DNA of 64,000 bases from Helicobacter typhlonius (GTDB lineage Bacteria > Campylobacterota > Campylobacteria > Campylobacterales > Helicobacteraceae): NCBI RefSeq assembly GCF_001460635.1, contig NZ_LN907858.1, forward strand, positions 744,001 to 808,000, read 5' to 3'. The position numbers were made by a program, and so were the translations under genes. How positions within the stretch are numbered: position 1 is the stretch's first letter; every line of letters starts with the position of its first letter. This document shows positions 45,439 through 55,213 of this stretch, one piece after another. Under the pieces are notes generated by a model, which saw nothing but the letters and a program-made list of their open reading frames with translations, was not told the origin of the DNA and did no database searches.

Positions 45439-48390
45439 GTGCAACATACACAAATAAAGCAAGACCAAACCAAACTCGCACAAGCACAATTTCTAGCCCT
45501 CAAGGCTTCAGCAGGGAGTGGCAAGACCTTTAACCTTGCTCTGCGCTTTATCTATCTACTTTTTTGCGGGGCAAATCCTCATCAGATTCTTACCCTTACT
45601 TTTACCAAGAAAGCTTCAAATGAAATGCGACACAGAATCTACGAGTATTTGCGCTCACTTAAACAATCAATTGCGGATAATACTTACCAAAATAACATTA
45701 TCTATCAGGATTTATGCGAGAAAAGGGGGCTAAGTTATCAGTTTATTAGTCAAAATATCAATAAAATTTATGCGGAGTTTATGCAGACTAATCCGCGTAT
45801 TACGACTATTGATGCGTTTTTTCATAATGTGCTTAAAAAATTTTGTTGGTATGTGGGTGTATCGGCGTATTTTGAGATTGGCAATGTGGATTTAGGGGCG
45901 ATAAATGAACGCTTTTTAGGCTCTTTTAGCACGGAGGATATGGATAAAATTGTGCGATTTTGCTTTTTTAATCGCATAAAAATAATGGATTTTTTGAGAT
46001 TTTTATCCTCACTTTGTGCCTTTCCAGCAAGGGATATAAAACACGCGCTGGGGGAGGATTTAGAATCTATAAACTTAAGCTATGAGGACATTGATAGTGC
46101 AATCAAGGAGAGAATGAATCGCATTTATGAACATATAGATTCAATTATGAGCGAGACCAAACGCGCAAAAACATACTTTGCGCAAAAAATCACCGCGCAG
46201 AGTATCGCCCAAAGCTCGAGTTATCTTCTTAAATGGAGCACACATAATGAGCTAAAAAACTATAAACTAGATACTTTAGACCAAACGCGCAATGAGATTC
46301 TAAGCCTTATCAAAATTTATTATGTAAAGAAAGAACAAGAAGTATTGAGTTTGATTAAAAACTATATTGTGCGCTATGATAAGTCTAAACAGGCTCAAAT
46401 TCGCTCCCAAAGCTTTTTGGATTATAATGATGTAACGCTTAAGAATTATGAACTTTTTATGCGTAATATTGATAGAGATTTTTTCTACTTTCGCCTTGAT
46501 GATAAAATCACACATATTTTGCTTGATGAGTTTCAAGATACGAGTATTATGCAATTTCAGATTCTAAAGCCAATTATTGATGAAATAAAATCAGGTGATT
46601 CGCGCAAAAAAATTGATGAAAAAAGCCTTTTTGTCGTGGGCGATGAGAAGCAAAGTATTTATGGATTTCGTGGGAGCTTTTCTGCGGTATTTAAGGAGGC
46701 TACGAAAGGTTTAACACAAGAGAATCTCCCCTATAATTTCCGCTCAAAACCGCGCGTGATTGAATTTAATAATCGCTTGTTTAAAGAATGTTACAAGGAT
46801 TATATACCGAGTAAAAGCCCCGATGAGAATGCACAGGGTGGATATGTGCGCGTTCTTAAAGCCGTGCAAGATTCTGAATCTTTAGGCGCACAAGTCTATA
46901 CCGAGCTAGAAGCGTTAGTGCAAAATGGTGCAGATGAAAATCAAATTGCGATTTTAGTGTTTAAAAACAATGACGCTACATTGCTTAAAGACTATATAAA
47001 CGAGCAAAATCCGCGTATAAGTATCGTTACAGAGGCGAGTTCCTCGCTTTTTGCCAAAAAAGAGGTGGTATTAATCCTCAATGCTTTGAGATATATCAGT
47101 CTTCTAAAATTGCAAGCGGATTCTAAAAACTCTAATAAGGATTCTAAAAATACCAAAACGAGCGCAGATATGTGTGAGATAAGTAATGCTCTGCGATTAT
47201 ATGAAAAACAGATAGGCAAATTGTGGGGTAGGGCTTATATAGAATCTGCCGAGGTAGTAGCAAGGATTAGTGCTATAGATATTGCCTCATCTCCCGCTAA
47301 TGTCGTCCTTTCTATGATTGAGACTTTTAACATCGCAAATAGCGTATCCCTACGCTTTTTGGAATTAGCAAGTGAATGTAAGAGTATTAATGAAGTGCTG
47401 GATTTAGAATCTAAAGCCCAATGCAATGCTCCTGCCCAAAGCAACAAGGGTGTAAAAATTATGACGATTCATAAGTCAAAAGGTTTGGAGTTTGAATATC
47501 TTATTGTGTGTGATAGAATCGGTGGCACTAAAGGTGATATGGATAAATTTATATACGAGTATGACAAGCTCAACATCTCTCGCATATATTATAAAAGCAA
47601 GGCGCGTGAAAGCTTTGATGAAGAATATAACAAGGCATTGCAGGAGCATAAAAAGCGATACGAGCAAGAAAAATATAATGTGCTTTATGTGGCTTTTACC
47701 CGCGCACGATATGGTTTAAGCGTGATAAGAAAAGAAAAATCAAGCGAGTTTGAGATTTTGAATCTAAGCGAAGAGATAGACGCACTTCCTCGTTTTGAGG
47801 CTTCTTTTCAGCAGGATTTGCAGATGTCTAAACCCATTAATGTGCTTCAATCTATGCAACACTTTGGGCGACAAAATGACTTTATCAGGCAAGAGCGGCA
47901 TAGTAGTGTTCTTGAATCTGCAAAATGGCACAATATCCATTTTGGAGAGGCTATCCACAGCGCGTTTGAGTTGTATTTTAGTTTTGGGCTAGATAGGGAG
48001 GATATTGGGCATATTTTGTTTAATCGCTATGGTTTTGGGCTAGATAGGGAGCATATCAAAGAGGTAATAAACATAGTTTTTGCGTGTATCAATAATCCTC
48101 GCTTTGCTGCACTTATGAAGAATAAGAAGATTCTGTGCGAAGTGGGATATATCGTGCAGTCCTGCCTGTATCGCATAGACGCGCTATTGCAAGATGAGAA
48201 AGAATGTTTCGTGCTTGATTACAAAAGTGGCACAAGGGAGCAAGAAGCGCAAGAAGCGCAGGTAAGAAACTATATGCGATTTTTAGTTTCGTTTTATGGC
48301 GAGAGCAAAAAAATTCGCGGTTTTATTATTTATCCGCTAAAAAAGCAGGACGAGCAGATTCTTGAGGTAAGTTTGGGAGAGAAAGTCTAG
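45439..48390 (+). CDS. addA: AddA/RecB-like helicase-nuclease
   Basis: 983 residues from a GTG with ribosome site AAGGATAAGAGA. UvrD/RecB superfamily 1 helicase: Walker A KASAGSGKTFNLALRF, motif II HILLDEFQDTS, motif III VVGDEKQSIYGFRGSF, and motif VI NVLYVAFTRARYG. A C-terminal RecB-type nuclease domain carries VLDYKSG. This is the helicase-nuclease subunit of AddAB, which processes DNA ends for recombination; addB is not adjacent. Gene order addA-nhaA-yajC-secD-secF matches H. pylori. Two perfect 20-base repeats, 51 bases apart (47981-48000 and 48032-48051), encode FGLDRE twice. Confidence 0.92.
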   Translation: MQHTQIKQDQTKLAQAQFLALKASAGSGKTFNLALRFIYLLFCGANPHQILTLTFTKKASNEMRHRIYEYLRSLKQSIADNTYQNNIIYQDLCEKRGLSYQFISQNINKIYAEFMQTNPRITTIDAFFHNVLKKFCWYVGVSAYFEIGNVDLGAINERFLGSFSTEDMDKIVRFCFFNRIKIMDFLRFLSSLCAFPARDIKHALGEDLESINLSYEDIDSAIKERMNRIYEHIDSIMSETKRAKTYFAQKITAQSIAQSSSYLLKWSTHNELKNYKLDTLDQTRNEILSLIKIYYVKKEQEVLSLIKNYIVRYDKSKQAQIRSQSFLDYNDVTLKNYELFMRNIDRDFFYFRLDDKITHILLDEFQDTSIMQFQILKPIIDEIKSGDSRKKIDEKSLFVVGDEKQSIYGFRGSFSAVFKEATKGLTQENLPYNFRSKPRVIEFNNRLFKECYKDYIPSKSPDENAQGGYVRVLKAVQDSESLGAQVYTELEALVQNGADENQIAILVFKNNDATLLKDYINEQNPRISIVTEASSSLFAKKEVVLILNALRYISLLKLQADSKNSNKDSKNTKTSADMCEISNALRLYEKQIGKLWGRAYIESAEVVARISAIDIASSPANVVLSMIETFNIANSVSLRFLELASECKSINEVLDLESKAQCNAPAQSNKGVKIMTIHKSKGLEFEYLIVCDRIGGTKGDMDKFIYEYDKLNISRIYYKSKARESFDEEYNKALQEHKKRYEQEKYNVLYVAFTRARYGLSVIRKEKSSEFEILNLSEEIDALPRFEASFQQDLQMSKPINVLQSMQHFGRQNDFIRQERHSSVLESAKWHNIHFGEAIHSAFELYFSFGLDREDIGHILFNRYGFGLDREHIKEVINIVFACINNPRFAALMKNKKILCEVGYIVQSCLYRIDALLQDEKECFVLDYKSGTREQEAQEAQVRNYMRFLVSFYGESKKIRGFIIYPLKKQDEQILEVSLGEKV

Positions 48391-48590
48391 TTTTTTAAAG
48401 ATTTAAATATTTACACTTGTCATAAGTTTTGGATTTCTGTATCGCATAAAGATTTTTTTGATTTTGAAAAGGTAGATTCTAAAAACATACAATTTTTGTC
48501 TTGCTAGATGATTTATCTCACACAAATATGTCGCATAAAAGAGAGATTTAGCTTCTTAAATGCACTTACTTAATTGTAACATTTTGTCAG

Positions 48591-48596
48591 TATAAT
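48591..48596 (+). promoter_or_regulatory. -10 box of nhaA1
   Basis: TATAAT in the gap after addA, 61 bases before the nhaA1 start codon. Confidence 0.5.
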
Positions 48597-48656
48597 GCGC
48601 GATTTTAACCCGCTCACGAAAAAATCAAGTCTATGTTATAAAAAGGAGTTTTTAAG

Positions 48657-50174
48657 ATGGCTATTGAAGCGGCAATCACACCGAGCCGACATTCCTATGT
48701 CAAAGATAAATTGCAAGAAGGCTTAAATCGCTTTATTACACACGAATCTTTTGGTGGAATCTTACTCGCCTTTTGTGTGATAGCGGCTATGCTTGTTGCA
48801 AACTCCTCTTATGCGGAGATATATTTTTCATTTTTTCATAGCGAACTCGGCGTGTTTTTTAGTGATTCCACGTTAAAGATGAGTTTGCAGGAGTTTATCA
48901 ATGATGTGTTAATGTCGTTTTTCTTTTTATTAGTGGGCTTAGAAATGAAACGTGAAATGCTTTATGGAGAACTTGCAGGATTCAAAAAAGTGAGCTTCTC
49001 TTTCCTCGCGGCGCTTGGGGGGATTATTTGCCCTGTAATGATTTATCTATACTTTAATATGGGCACGGCGTATCAAAATGGCTTTGGTGTGGCAATGAGC
49101 ACAGATACCGCCTTTGCACTGGGGCTGATTATGCTCCTTGGTGATAGAGTACCTAAGATTCTAAAGATTTTTCTCGTAACTCTCGCTGTGGCTGATGACT
49201 TGGGCGCGATTTCTGTAATTGCAATTTTTTATTCTGATTCTATCAATATGGAGTGGATTTATGCTTCGCTCGTGTTGATTGCGCTGCTTATCTACCTCAA
49301 TTATCGTGATACAAAATACATCTCTTTGTATGTTTTGGTGGGTATTTTGCTGTGGATTTGTGTGTATCACAGCGGGATTCACGTAACCATAGCAGCAGTT
49401 ATTCTCGCTATGGCTATCCCCGGGCGCACACGCGTGAATAAGCGATATTTTATCAATATGCTAAAAGAGTTTGATCATATGAAAGTCGTAACAAACGATT
49501 GGAATGATGTGATACACGCGAAAGATGTTGAAAAAACGAGCTTTTGGAAGGGTAGTATAAAAAATATCAAAAATTTTATGTCGAGTGCGCAAGATGTGGA
49601 AAAAAAGATTGATATGGCAAAGACTTCTCAACTCGTCCATATGCTCGATACCATAGGGACTTATTCACGCTACGCGCAGAATCCTCTTATACGTCTTGAA
49701 ATAGCTTTGCAGCCATTATGTGCGTATTTTATTGTTCCGCTTTTTGCCTTTGCAAATGCTGGTGTGGCTATCAATGGTGGAGTTGATCTTAATAGCGTTA
49801 TGCTTGGCACGACTTTGGGTTTAGTAGTAGGTAAGCCTATTGGTGTGCTTTTGTTTTGCTTTTTGGGCGAAAAACTGAATCTTGCTACGCGTCCTAAGGA
49901 TTTGAATTACGCACATATATTCTCTGTGGGTGTGATTTCTGGGATTGGATTTACAATGTCTATTTTTGTGGCAAACTTAGCGTATAAAGATGATGTGATA
50001 AGTGTTGATATGTCTAAGATTTCTATTCTTATTGCGAGTTCTATTGCGGTCGTGCTTGGGCTTTTAGCAGTGTATTTGAGTACATCTAAGCAGAAAAAGC
50101 AGGCAGAAAATATTAGTGTACAAGACGAGCATCAAAAAGTGCAAGATGAAATTCAAAAGCTCAAGGAGATGTGA
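48657..50174 (+). CDS. nhaA1: Na+/H+ antiporter NhaA, copy 1, C-terminus altered by duplication
   Basis: 505-residue inner-membrane antiporter with the NhaA fold. The conserved TM4 region is [17 protein letters not shown] and TM5 [17 protein letters not shown] holds the two adjacent aspartates that bind Na+/H+. A charged insert of about 70 residues (about 265-340) separates the two halves. Ribosome site AAAAAGGAG precedes the ATG. A perfect 176-bp tandem duplication (49992-50343) shifts the frame at the very end. The present gene stops with KLKEM, whereas without the duplication it would end KLKDMQSII. All TM segments are kept, so it is probably functional. Confidence 0.93.
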   Translation: MAIEAAITPSRHSYVKDKLQEGLNRFITHESFGGILLAFCVIAAMLVANSSYAEIYFSFFHSELGVFFSDSTLKMSLQEFINDVLMSFFFLLVGLEMKREMLYGELAGFKKVSFSFLAALGGIICPVMIYLYFNMGTAYQNGFGVAMSTDTAFALGLIMLLGDRVPKILKIFLVTLAVADDLGAISVIAIFYSDSINMEWIYASLVLIALLIYLNYRDTKYISLYVLVGILLWICVYHSGIHVTIAAVILAMAIPGRTRVNKRYFINMLKEFDHMKVVTNDWNDVIHAKDVEKTSFWKGSIKNIKNFMSSAQDVEKKIDMAKTSQLVHMLDTIGTYSRYAQNPLIRLEIALQPLCAYFIVPLFAFANAGVAINGGVDLNSVMLGTTLGLVVGKPIGVLLFCFLGEKLNLATRPKDLNYAHIFSVGVISGIGFTMSIFVANLAYKDDVISVDMSKISILIASSIAVVLGLLAVYLSTSKQKKQAENISVQDEHQKVQDEIQKLKEM

Positions 50175-50343
50175 TAAGTGTTGATATGTCTAAGATTTCT
50201 ATTCTTATTGCGAGTTCTATTGCGGTCGTGCTTGGGCTTTTAGCAGTGTATTTGAGTACATCTAAGCAGAAAAAGCAGGCAGAAAATATTAGTGTACAAG
50301 ACGAGCATCAAAAAGTGCAAGATGAAATTCAAAAGCTCAAGGA
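49992..50343 (+). repeat. Perfect 176-bp tandem duplication at the end of nhaA1
   Basis: Unit 1 is 49992-50167 and unit 2 is 50168-50343, identical by reading. It spans the last TM helix and tail of nhaA1. Because 176 is not a multiple of three the second unit is out of frame with the gene. Absence of any difference indicates a recent event or an assembly artefact. Confidence 0.93.
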
Positions 50344-50362
50344 TATGCAGAGCATTATCTAA
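50171..50362 (+). pseudogene. Duplicated nhaA1 C-terminal fragment
   Basis: A 63-codon frame starting at GTG that repeats the last TM helix and tail of nhaA1 and keeps the probable original ending KLKDMQSII. It exists only because of the 176-bp duplication. An AAGGAG sequence lies at the junction, so a one-helix peptide could be translated, but there is no reason to expect function. Confidence 0.8.
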
Positions 50363-50382
50363 TTTTACAAAAAGGAGTAGAA

Positions 50383-51708
50383 ATGAAAAATAGAGTAAAC
50401 AAAGTCTCGGATGCCCTCAATAGCTTTATCCGCGCAGAATCTTTTAGTGGGATTTTTCTCTTTTTTTGTGCAGTGAGCGCAATGATAGTCGCAAACTCAC
50501 CATTATCGCATATTTATAAGGAATTTTGGGAGCAACCCTTTGGCTTTAGCTTTGCTGGGGGATTCTATGGATTTAGCATACACGATTGGATTAATGATGT
50601 GTTGATGTCGATTTTTTTCCTTATGGTGGGGCTTGAGATTAAGCGCGAATTACTCTTTGGGGATTTGTCAGGCTTTCAAAAGGCGGCTTTTCCGGTTATT
50701 GGTGCTATTGGTGGTATGATTGTCCCGGGCGTGATTTATTATGCGCTCAATATGAATACTCCCTCATATCACGGCTTTGGAATCCCAATGGCAACGGATA
50801 TTGCCTTTGCTCTGGGTGTGATTTTATTGCTTGGAAAAAGAGTGCCTTTGGCTCTAAAAGTATTTCTCGTAACTCTCGCTGTGGCTGATGACTTGGGCGC
50901 GATTGCTGTAATTGCAATTTTTTATCCATCGCCCGAAGGATTGCATTTATCGTTTTTGCTCGCTGGAGTAGGGATTGTTGGCATATTGGGTTTTATGAAT
51001 TATTTTGGTGTGCGCCATTTGGGCGTATATATCGGTATAGGTATTTTGCTGTGGTTTTGCGTGCATCACGGGGGGATTCACGCGACTATCGCCGCTGTGA
51101 TATTGGCATTTTGTATCCCGGTGAAGCCAAAGATTGAGAGCAAGGAATTTGTTGAGGTCGTGCAGCAGATGATAACAATTTTTGAGAGTAAAGATAAGGA
51201 GCGCAAAAATATTTTGCTTGATGCAGAGCAGATGAGTGCCATTAATAAGGCAGGACAGGACTTTAGTAAGGTGCAAAATCCGCTTCTGCGCCTAGAGCAC
51301 GCCCTGCAACCTTTGTGTGCTTTCATCATTATGCCGCTTTTTGCCTTTGCAAATGCTGGCGTAGATGTGAGTGCGGAGGTAAATTTCAATATTGACAATA
51401 TTATGCTTGGTATTATGCTTGGGCTTGTAGTAGGCAAACCTGTGGGAATCTTGGGACTCACATTTTTGTGTGAGAAATTCAAAATTGCTGCTCGTCCTGA
51501 AGGCGTAACTTGGAGTCATATATTTGGTGCGGGAATGTTGGCTGGTATTGGATTTACGATGTCGATGTTTGTATCAAATCTTGCCTTTGATAATGTGCAT
51601 TCTGCTGATGTATCAAAGGTAGCGATTTTGCTTGCTTCAAGTATTGCAGGGATTCTTGGCTCGTTGTATTTGATTATTAATCATCAAATCAGCAAAGCTA
51701 AATCTTAA
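50383..51708 (+). CDS. nhaA2: Na+/H+ antiporter NhaA, copy 2
   Basis: 441 residues, the usual Helicobacter NhaA length. Key segments IPMATDIAFALGVILLLGKR and [18 protein letters not shown] (ion-binding Asp pair) are intact, as is the shared HIFGAGMLAGIGFTMSMFVS. Ribosome site AAAAAGGAG. Paralogue of the upstream gene; a 63-base stretch (50863-50925) differs from nhaA1 (49170-49232) at one base only, suggesting gene conversion. Tandem nhaA genes also occur in Campylobacter jejuni. Confidence 0.95.
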   Translation: MKNRVNKVSDALNSFIRAESFSGIFLFFCAVSAMIVANSPLSHIYKEFWEQPFGFSFAGGFYGFSIHDWINDVLMSIFFLMVGLEIKRELLFGDLSGFQKAAFPVIGAIGGMIVPGVIYYALNMNTPSYHGFGIPMATDIAFALGVILLLGKRVPLALKVFLVTLAVADDLGAIAVIAIFYPSPEGLHLSFLLAGVGIVGILGFMNYFGVRHLGVYIGIGILLWFCVHHGGIHATIAAVILAFCIPVKPKIESKEFVEVVQQMITIFESKDKERKNILLDAEQMSAINKAGQDFSKVQNPLLRLEHALQPLCAFIIMPLFAFANAGVDVSAEVNFNIDNIMLGIMLGLVVGKPVGILGLTFLCEKFKIAARPEGVTWSHIFGAGMLAGIGFTMSMFVSNLAFDNVHSADVSKVAILLASSIAGILGSLYLIINHQISKAKS

Positions 51709-51754
51709 CTATTCTAAGATAGAATCCGCGCTTATTTTAACATAAAGGATTACT

Positions 51755-52054
51755 ATGCAAGGGCAAGGTGGAGCACAAGAAGTGATGATGTCATTACTTC
51801 CTATTGTATTTTTTATTGCGATTTTTTATCTACTTCTCATTCGTCCAGCGAATGTGAAGCGTAAAAAACATCAAGCGATGATTGATGCATTGCAAAAGGG
51901 CGATAAGATTATCACAACCGGTGGTCTTATTGTAGAAATTGTAAAGCCCGAAAAGACTTTTTTTAGTGTGCGTTTAAATGATGATACAATTGTGCGCCTT
52001 TCGCGAGAGTTTATTGCCTATAAACTCGATGAAAATGATCTCGCACAAGAATAA
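51755..52054 (+). CDS. yajC: Preprotein translocase accessory subunit YajC
   Basis: 99 residues with a single N-terminal TM helix (MMSLLPIVFFIAIFYLLLIR) followed by RPANVKRKKHQAMIDALQKG and the DKIITTGGLIVEI motif. Forms a membrane complex with SecDF and YidC. Ribosome site AAAGGATTACT. secD follows 16 bases after the stop. Confidence 0.95.
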   Translation: MQGQGGAQEVMMSLLPIVFFIAIFYLLLIRPANVKRKKHQAMIDALQKGDKIITTGGLIVEIVKPEKTFFSVRLNDDTIVRLSREFIAYKLDENDLAQE

Positions 52055-52070
52055 GTGATATTATCTTAAA

Positions 52071-53876
52071 ATGGCAAAGCAACACATCAAACCCACCCCA
52101 ACCAAAAGCCTCAATTATAGGCTATGGGTGCTCATTATCGCCAGTGTGCTTGGCATTGCTCTTAGTCTGCCTTCTTTTACCGATATGGGTGGGCGTAAAA
52201 TCTCACTCGGGCTTGATTTGCAAGGTGGTTTGAATTTACTTTTGGGTGTAAAGACAGAGGAAGCGATAAGGGCGCGGCTTTCATCTCTTGCCTCACAAAT
52301 TAGTTTTGATACTAAACGTGAGAAGATTCTTATCGATAATCTTAAAGCGACCGAGCACGACGTGAGTTTTGAGCTTTTCGATAGTGATGAAAAAAATAAA
52401 CTCAATAAGATTCTATCAGGTATCAACGGACTACGCATAAGTGAGAGTAATGGCACATATACCCTTAGTTTCACACAAGAATATGAAGAGGAAGTTAAGG
52501 AAAATGCGCTAAAACAAGCCATTGACACAATACGAAATAGACTTGATGAATTTGGCTTAAGTGAACCGAGCGTTACGCAGCAAGGAGTAGATAATATCCT
52601 CGTGCAGTTGCCGGGCATTAAGACATTGCAAGAGGAGCAAAGAGCGCGAGACCTCATCGCAAAGCCTGCGCATTTGCAGATGATGGCAGTTGATGAGGAG
52701 CGTAATGCGCGCGTTAGCACAATGAGTGAGCTTGAGGCGCAAAAATATAATGATATTATTTTGCCTTTTGTGAGCTCAAGAGAATTACAAAGTCTTGAAA
52801 AAAACCTCTCTACATTGAAAGAAGATGTAAAAAATCTAAAGCCTGAATCTACGCAATATCAGCAGTTAGAGGATAAAATCACTTCACTTGAACAGGAAAT
52901 CCGTGCGAAAAAGATGCAATCACAGCAGGTCATTTTACTTAAAGCCGTGCCTATTCTTGATGGCGAAATGCTTACAGATGCACGAGCCGCTTTTGACCAA
53001 AACAATCAGCCAATCGTGAGTTTTAGTCTTGACGCGAAAGGGGCAAAAATCTTTGGCGATTTTTCTAGCACAAATGTTGGTAAGCGTATGGCGATCGTGC
53101 TTGATGGCAAAGTGTATTCCGCGCCTGTGATAAGAGAAAGAATCGGCGGTGGGAGTGGGCAAATCAGTGGTGGATTTAGTGTAGAAGAGGCAAGCGATTT
53201 AGCCATCGCCCTAAAAAGCGGGGCATTACCCGCGCCTATGGAGGTGCTAGAAAAGCGCAGCGTGGGACCAAGTCTTGGAGAAGATTCCATAAAAGCCTCG
53301 CTTATCGCGCTAGTGAGCGGCTTTTTGCTTGTGATTATTTTTATGATAATGTATTATTCACTTGCTGGTGTGATTGCCATCATTGCACTTTTTGTCAATA
53401 TTGTGCTTATCGTGGCGGTTATGGCATTTTTTGGCGCGACTTTGACTTTACCGGGTATGGCTGGAATTGTGCTCACCGTTGGTATGGCAGTTGATGCGAA
53501 TATTATCATTAATGAGAGAATCCGTGAGGCTCTGCGAGAGGGATTAAGTATAGCAAAATCCATAGAGGTGGGCTATGCAAATGCTTCAAGGGCAATTTTT
53601 GATTCTAATCTTACCACACTCATTGCTGCAGTTTTGCTTTATGCTTTTGGTTCTGGTGCAATTAGGGGCTTTGCCATTACTATGGGAATTGGTATTAGTG
53701 CCTCAATATTAACGGCGATTATTGGTACACACGGCATTTATCAGGTGATTGTTTCGCGTATAAGTAAGAGTGGAAATATTTCTTTGTGGTTTGGTATAAA
53801 ATTAGAATCTCCCCAAAATACAGCATTGCAAGATTCACAGCCAAAACAAGCGAAAGCGCTAAAGGGGGCAAGGTAA
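52071..53876 (+). CDS. secD: Protein translocase subunit SecD
   Basis: 601 residues. N-terminal TM helix, then [20 protein letters not shown], a large periplasmic domain with a coiled segment (about residues 230-290, from [20 protein letters not shown]), and five C-terminal TM helices starting after [20 protein letters not shown]. Uses proton-motive force to pull proteins through SecYEG. No clear Shine-Dalgarno, so it may be coupled to yajC. Its TAA stop overlaps the secF ATG. Confidence 0.96.
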   Translation: MAKQHIKPTPTKSLNYRLWVLIIASVLGIALSLPSFTDMGGRKISLGLDLQGGLNLLLGVKTEEAIRARLSSLASQISFDTKREKILIDNLKATEHDVSFELFDSDEKNKLNKILSGINGLRISESNGTYTLSFTQEYEEEVKENALKQAIDTIRNRLDEFGLSEPSVTQQGVDNILVQLPGIKTLQEEQRARDLIAKPAHLQMMAVDEERNARVSTMSELEAQKYNDIILPFVSSRELQSLEKNLSTLKEDVKNLKPESTQYQQLEDKITSLEQEIRAKKMQSQQVILLKAVPILDGEMLTDARAAFDQNNQPIVSFSLDAKGAKIFGDFSSTNVGKRMAIVLDGKVYSAPVIRERIGGGSGQISGGFSVEEASDLAIALKSGALPAPMEVLEKRSVGPSLGEDSIKASLIALVSGFLLVIIFMIMYYSLAGVIAIIALFVNIVLIVAVMAFFGATLTLPGMAGIVLTVGMAVDANIIINERIREALREGLSIAKSIEVGYANASRAIFDSNLTTLIAAVLLYAFGSGAIRGFAITMGIGISASILTAIIGTHGIYQVIVSRISKSGNISLWFGIKLESPQNTALQDSQPKQAKALKGAR

Positions 53877-54847
53877 TGGAGATTCTAAAAAAAGTTAGAG
53901 TGTATGACTTTGTGAAGTATAGCTCCTATGGATTAGCAATATCTATAGTGCTTATCATCGCTTCATTCGCACTTTTAGCAGTGAAAGGATTTAATCTAGG
54001 GATTGACTTTGCTGGGGGGTCTGTGGTGCAGCTACAATACAAGGAAGCCGCACCATTAGCGCAGATTCGCGCACTTTTAGCACAAGATGAGAGATTTAAA
54101 AACACACAGGTAAGCGAGTTTGGCTCAAAAGAAGAAGTGCTTTTGAAGATTCCATATATTCCCACAAATGTTGATGAGGATATAGCGCAAGATATTCTTA
54201 AACTTTTAGAATCTAGTGGCAGCTTTGAGCTGCGTAGAATGGATTCGGTAGGTCCAAAAGTGGGTGATGAGTTGAAGCAAAATGGTATTATTGCGCTTAT
54301 ATTTGCCCTTAGCGCGATGATGATTTATATTTCGTTTCGCTATGAATGGCGCTTTTCTCTCGCTGGAGTTTTAGCACTTATGCACGATGTGATTATCGTT
54401 TCTGGTGCAGTAATACTTGCCGGAATAGATTTTAATCTTGATGTTTTAGCCGCGCTCCTTACGATTATTGGCTATTCTATCAATGATACGATTATTATTT
54501 TTGATAGAATTAGAGAACAGATGATGAGTAGGCGACAAAAAGATATGCGATATGTGATAAATGAAGCGGTTTCTTGCACGCTTTCACGCACAATTCTCAC
54601 TTCGCTCACGGTGTTTTTTGTGGTGCTTACACTTTATCTTTTTGGTGGGGAGATTATTATAGGATTCTCGTTTCCTATGCTTGTTGGCGTGATTGCTGCG
54701 ACTTGTAGTTCAATGTTTGTAGCACCTCGTCTCGCCTTGCTCTTTGGCTTTAGCCTTGATGAATATTACAAAAAAGAGAGCAAGAAACTCAAAAGGCAAG
54801 AGGAAAAGAAACGTTTGCGTGCAATGTATGAGCAAGGAACATTATAA
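53876..54847 (+). CDS. secF: Protein translocase subunit SecF
   Basis: 323 residues from the ATG at 53876, which overlaps the secD stop (TAATG) and has GGGGGCAAGG upstream; the longer open frame inside secD is rejected. Six TM helices, the GFNLGIDFAGGSVVQLQY motif and SVGPKVGDELKQNGIIALIF are typical. The length equals H. pylori SecF as I recall. Works with SecD. Confidence 0.96.
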   Translation: MEILKKVRVYDFVKYSSYGLAISIVLIIASFALLAVKGFNLGIDFAGGSVVQLQYKEAAPLAQIRALLAQDERFKNTQVSEFGSKEEVLLKIPYIPTNVDEDIAQDILKLLESSGSFELRRMDSVGPKVGDELKQNGIIALIFALSAMMIYISFRYEWRFSLAGVLALMHDVIIVSGAVILAGIDFNLDVLAALLTIIGYSINDTIIIFDRIREQMMSRRQKDMRYVINEAVSCTLSRTILTSLTVFFVVLTLYLFGGEIIIGFSFPMLVGVIAATCSSMFVAPRLALLFGFSLDEYYKKESKKLKRQEEKKRLRAMYEQGTL

Positions 54848-54857
54848 GGAGTAGGCA

Positions 54858-55196
54858 ATGGATTGGGGTAGAGTATTATTTGTATTTTTTAGTTTGATGA
54901 GTTTGACTTTCACATTGGGGTTTTTGTTTGAAAGCAATATTATTATACTTTTTATTGCTACTGCGATTAATTTTATCGCCACGACTTTGCGCATAGGCGT
55001 GAAAAGCTCCCTTGCACCTGAACTTCTCGCAAGTTCCCTCGTAGCTGATTTTCATTTGATACCGGCTTTTATATTTTTGCAAATTTTTGGCGAGATTGAG
55101 ATTGCCACTTCACTTGTGATAGGTGCTGTGGTTGCGAATTTATTTTCTGTGATTTTGCTTTGTATCGGTGGGGCAAAAAGCAAGGAGAATGATTAG
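54858..55196 (+). CDS. Small integral membrane protein (DUF6394-like)
   Basis: 112 residues, three to four hydrophobic segments: FVFFSLMSLTFTLGFLF, IIILFIATAINFIATTLRIG, LIPAFIFLQIFGEIEIATSL and GAVVANLFSVILLCIGG. It follows secF by ten bases, as does the homologous integral membrane gene in H. pylori (HP1548, from memory). Function unknown; conserved linkage suggests a link to the Sec machinery. Confidence 0.78.
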   Translation: MDWGRVLFVFFSLMSLTFTLGFLFESNIIILFIATAINFIATTLRIGVKSSLAPELLASSLVADFHLIPAFIFLQIFGEIEIATSLVIGAVVANLFSVILLCIGGAKSKEND

Positions 55197-55213
55197 AGCT
55201 TCAAGGCATTAGT

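Noticed and set aside
47981-48051. CRISPR-like or VNTR array in addA
   Set aside because: Only two copies of a 20-base unit within coding sequence; not an array.
52115-52720. 201-codon minus-strand ORF inside secD
   Set aside because: Antisense shadow, Ser/Cys/Leu-rich, no ribosome site.
53786-53875. Extended N-terminus of secF inside secD
   Set aside because: Out-of-frame reading of the secD tail; the ATG at 53876 gives the family length and overlaps the secD stop.
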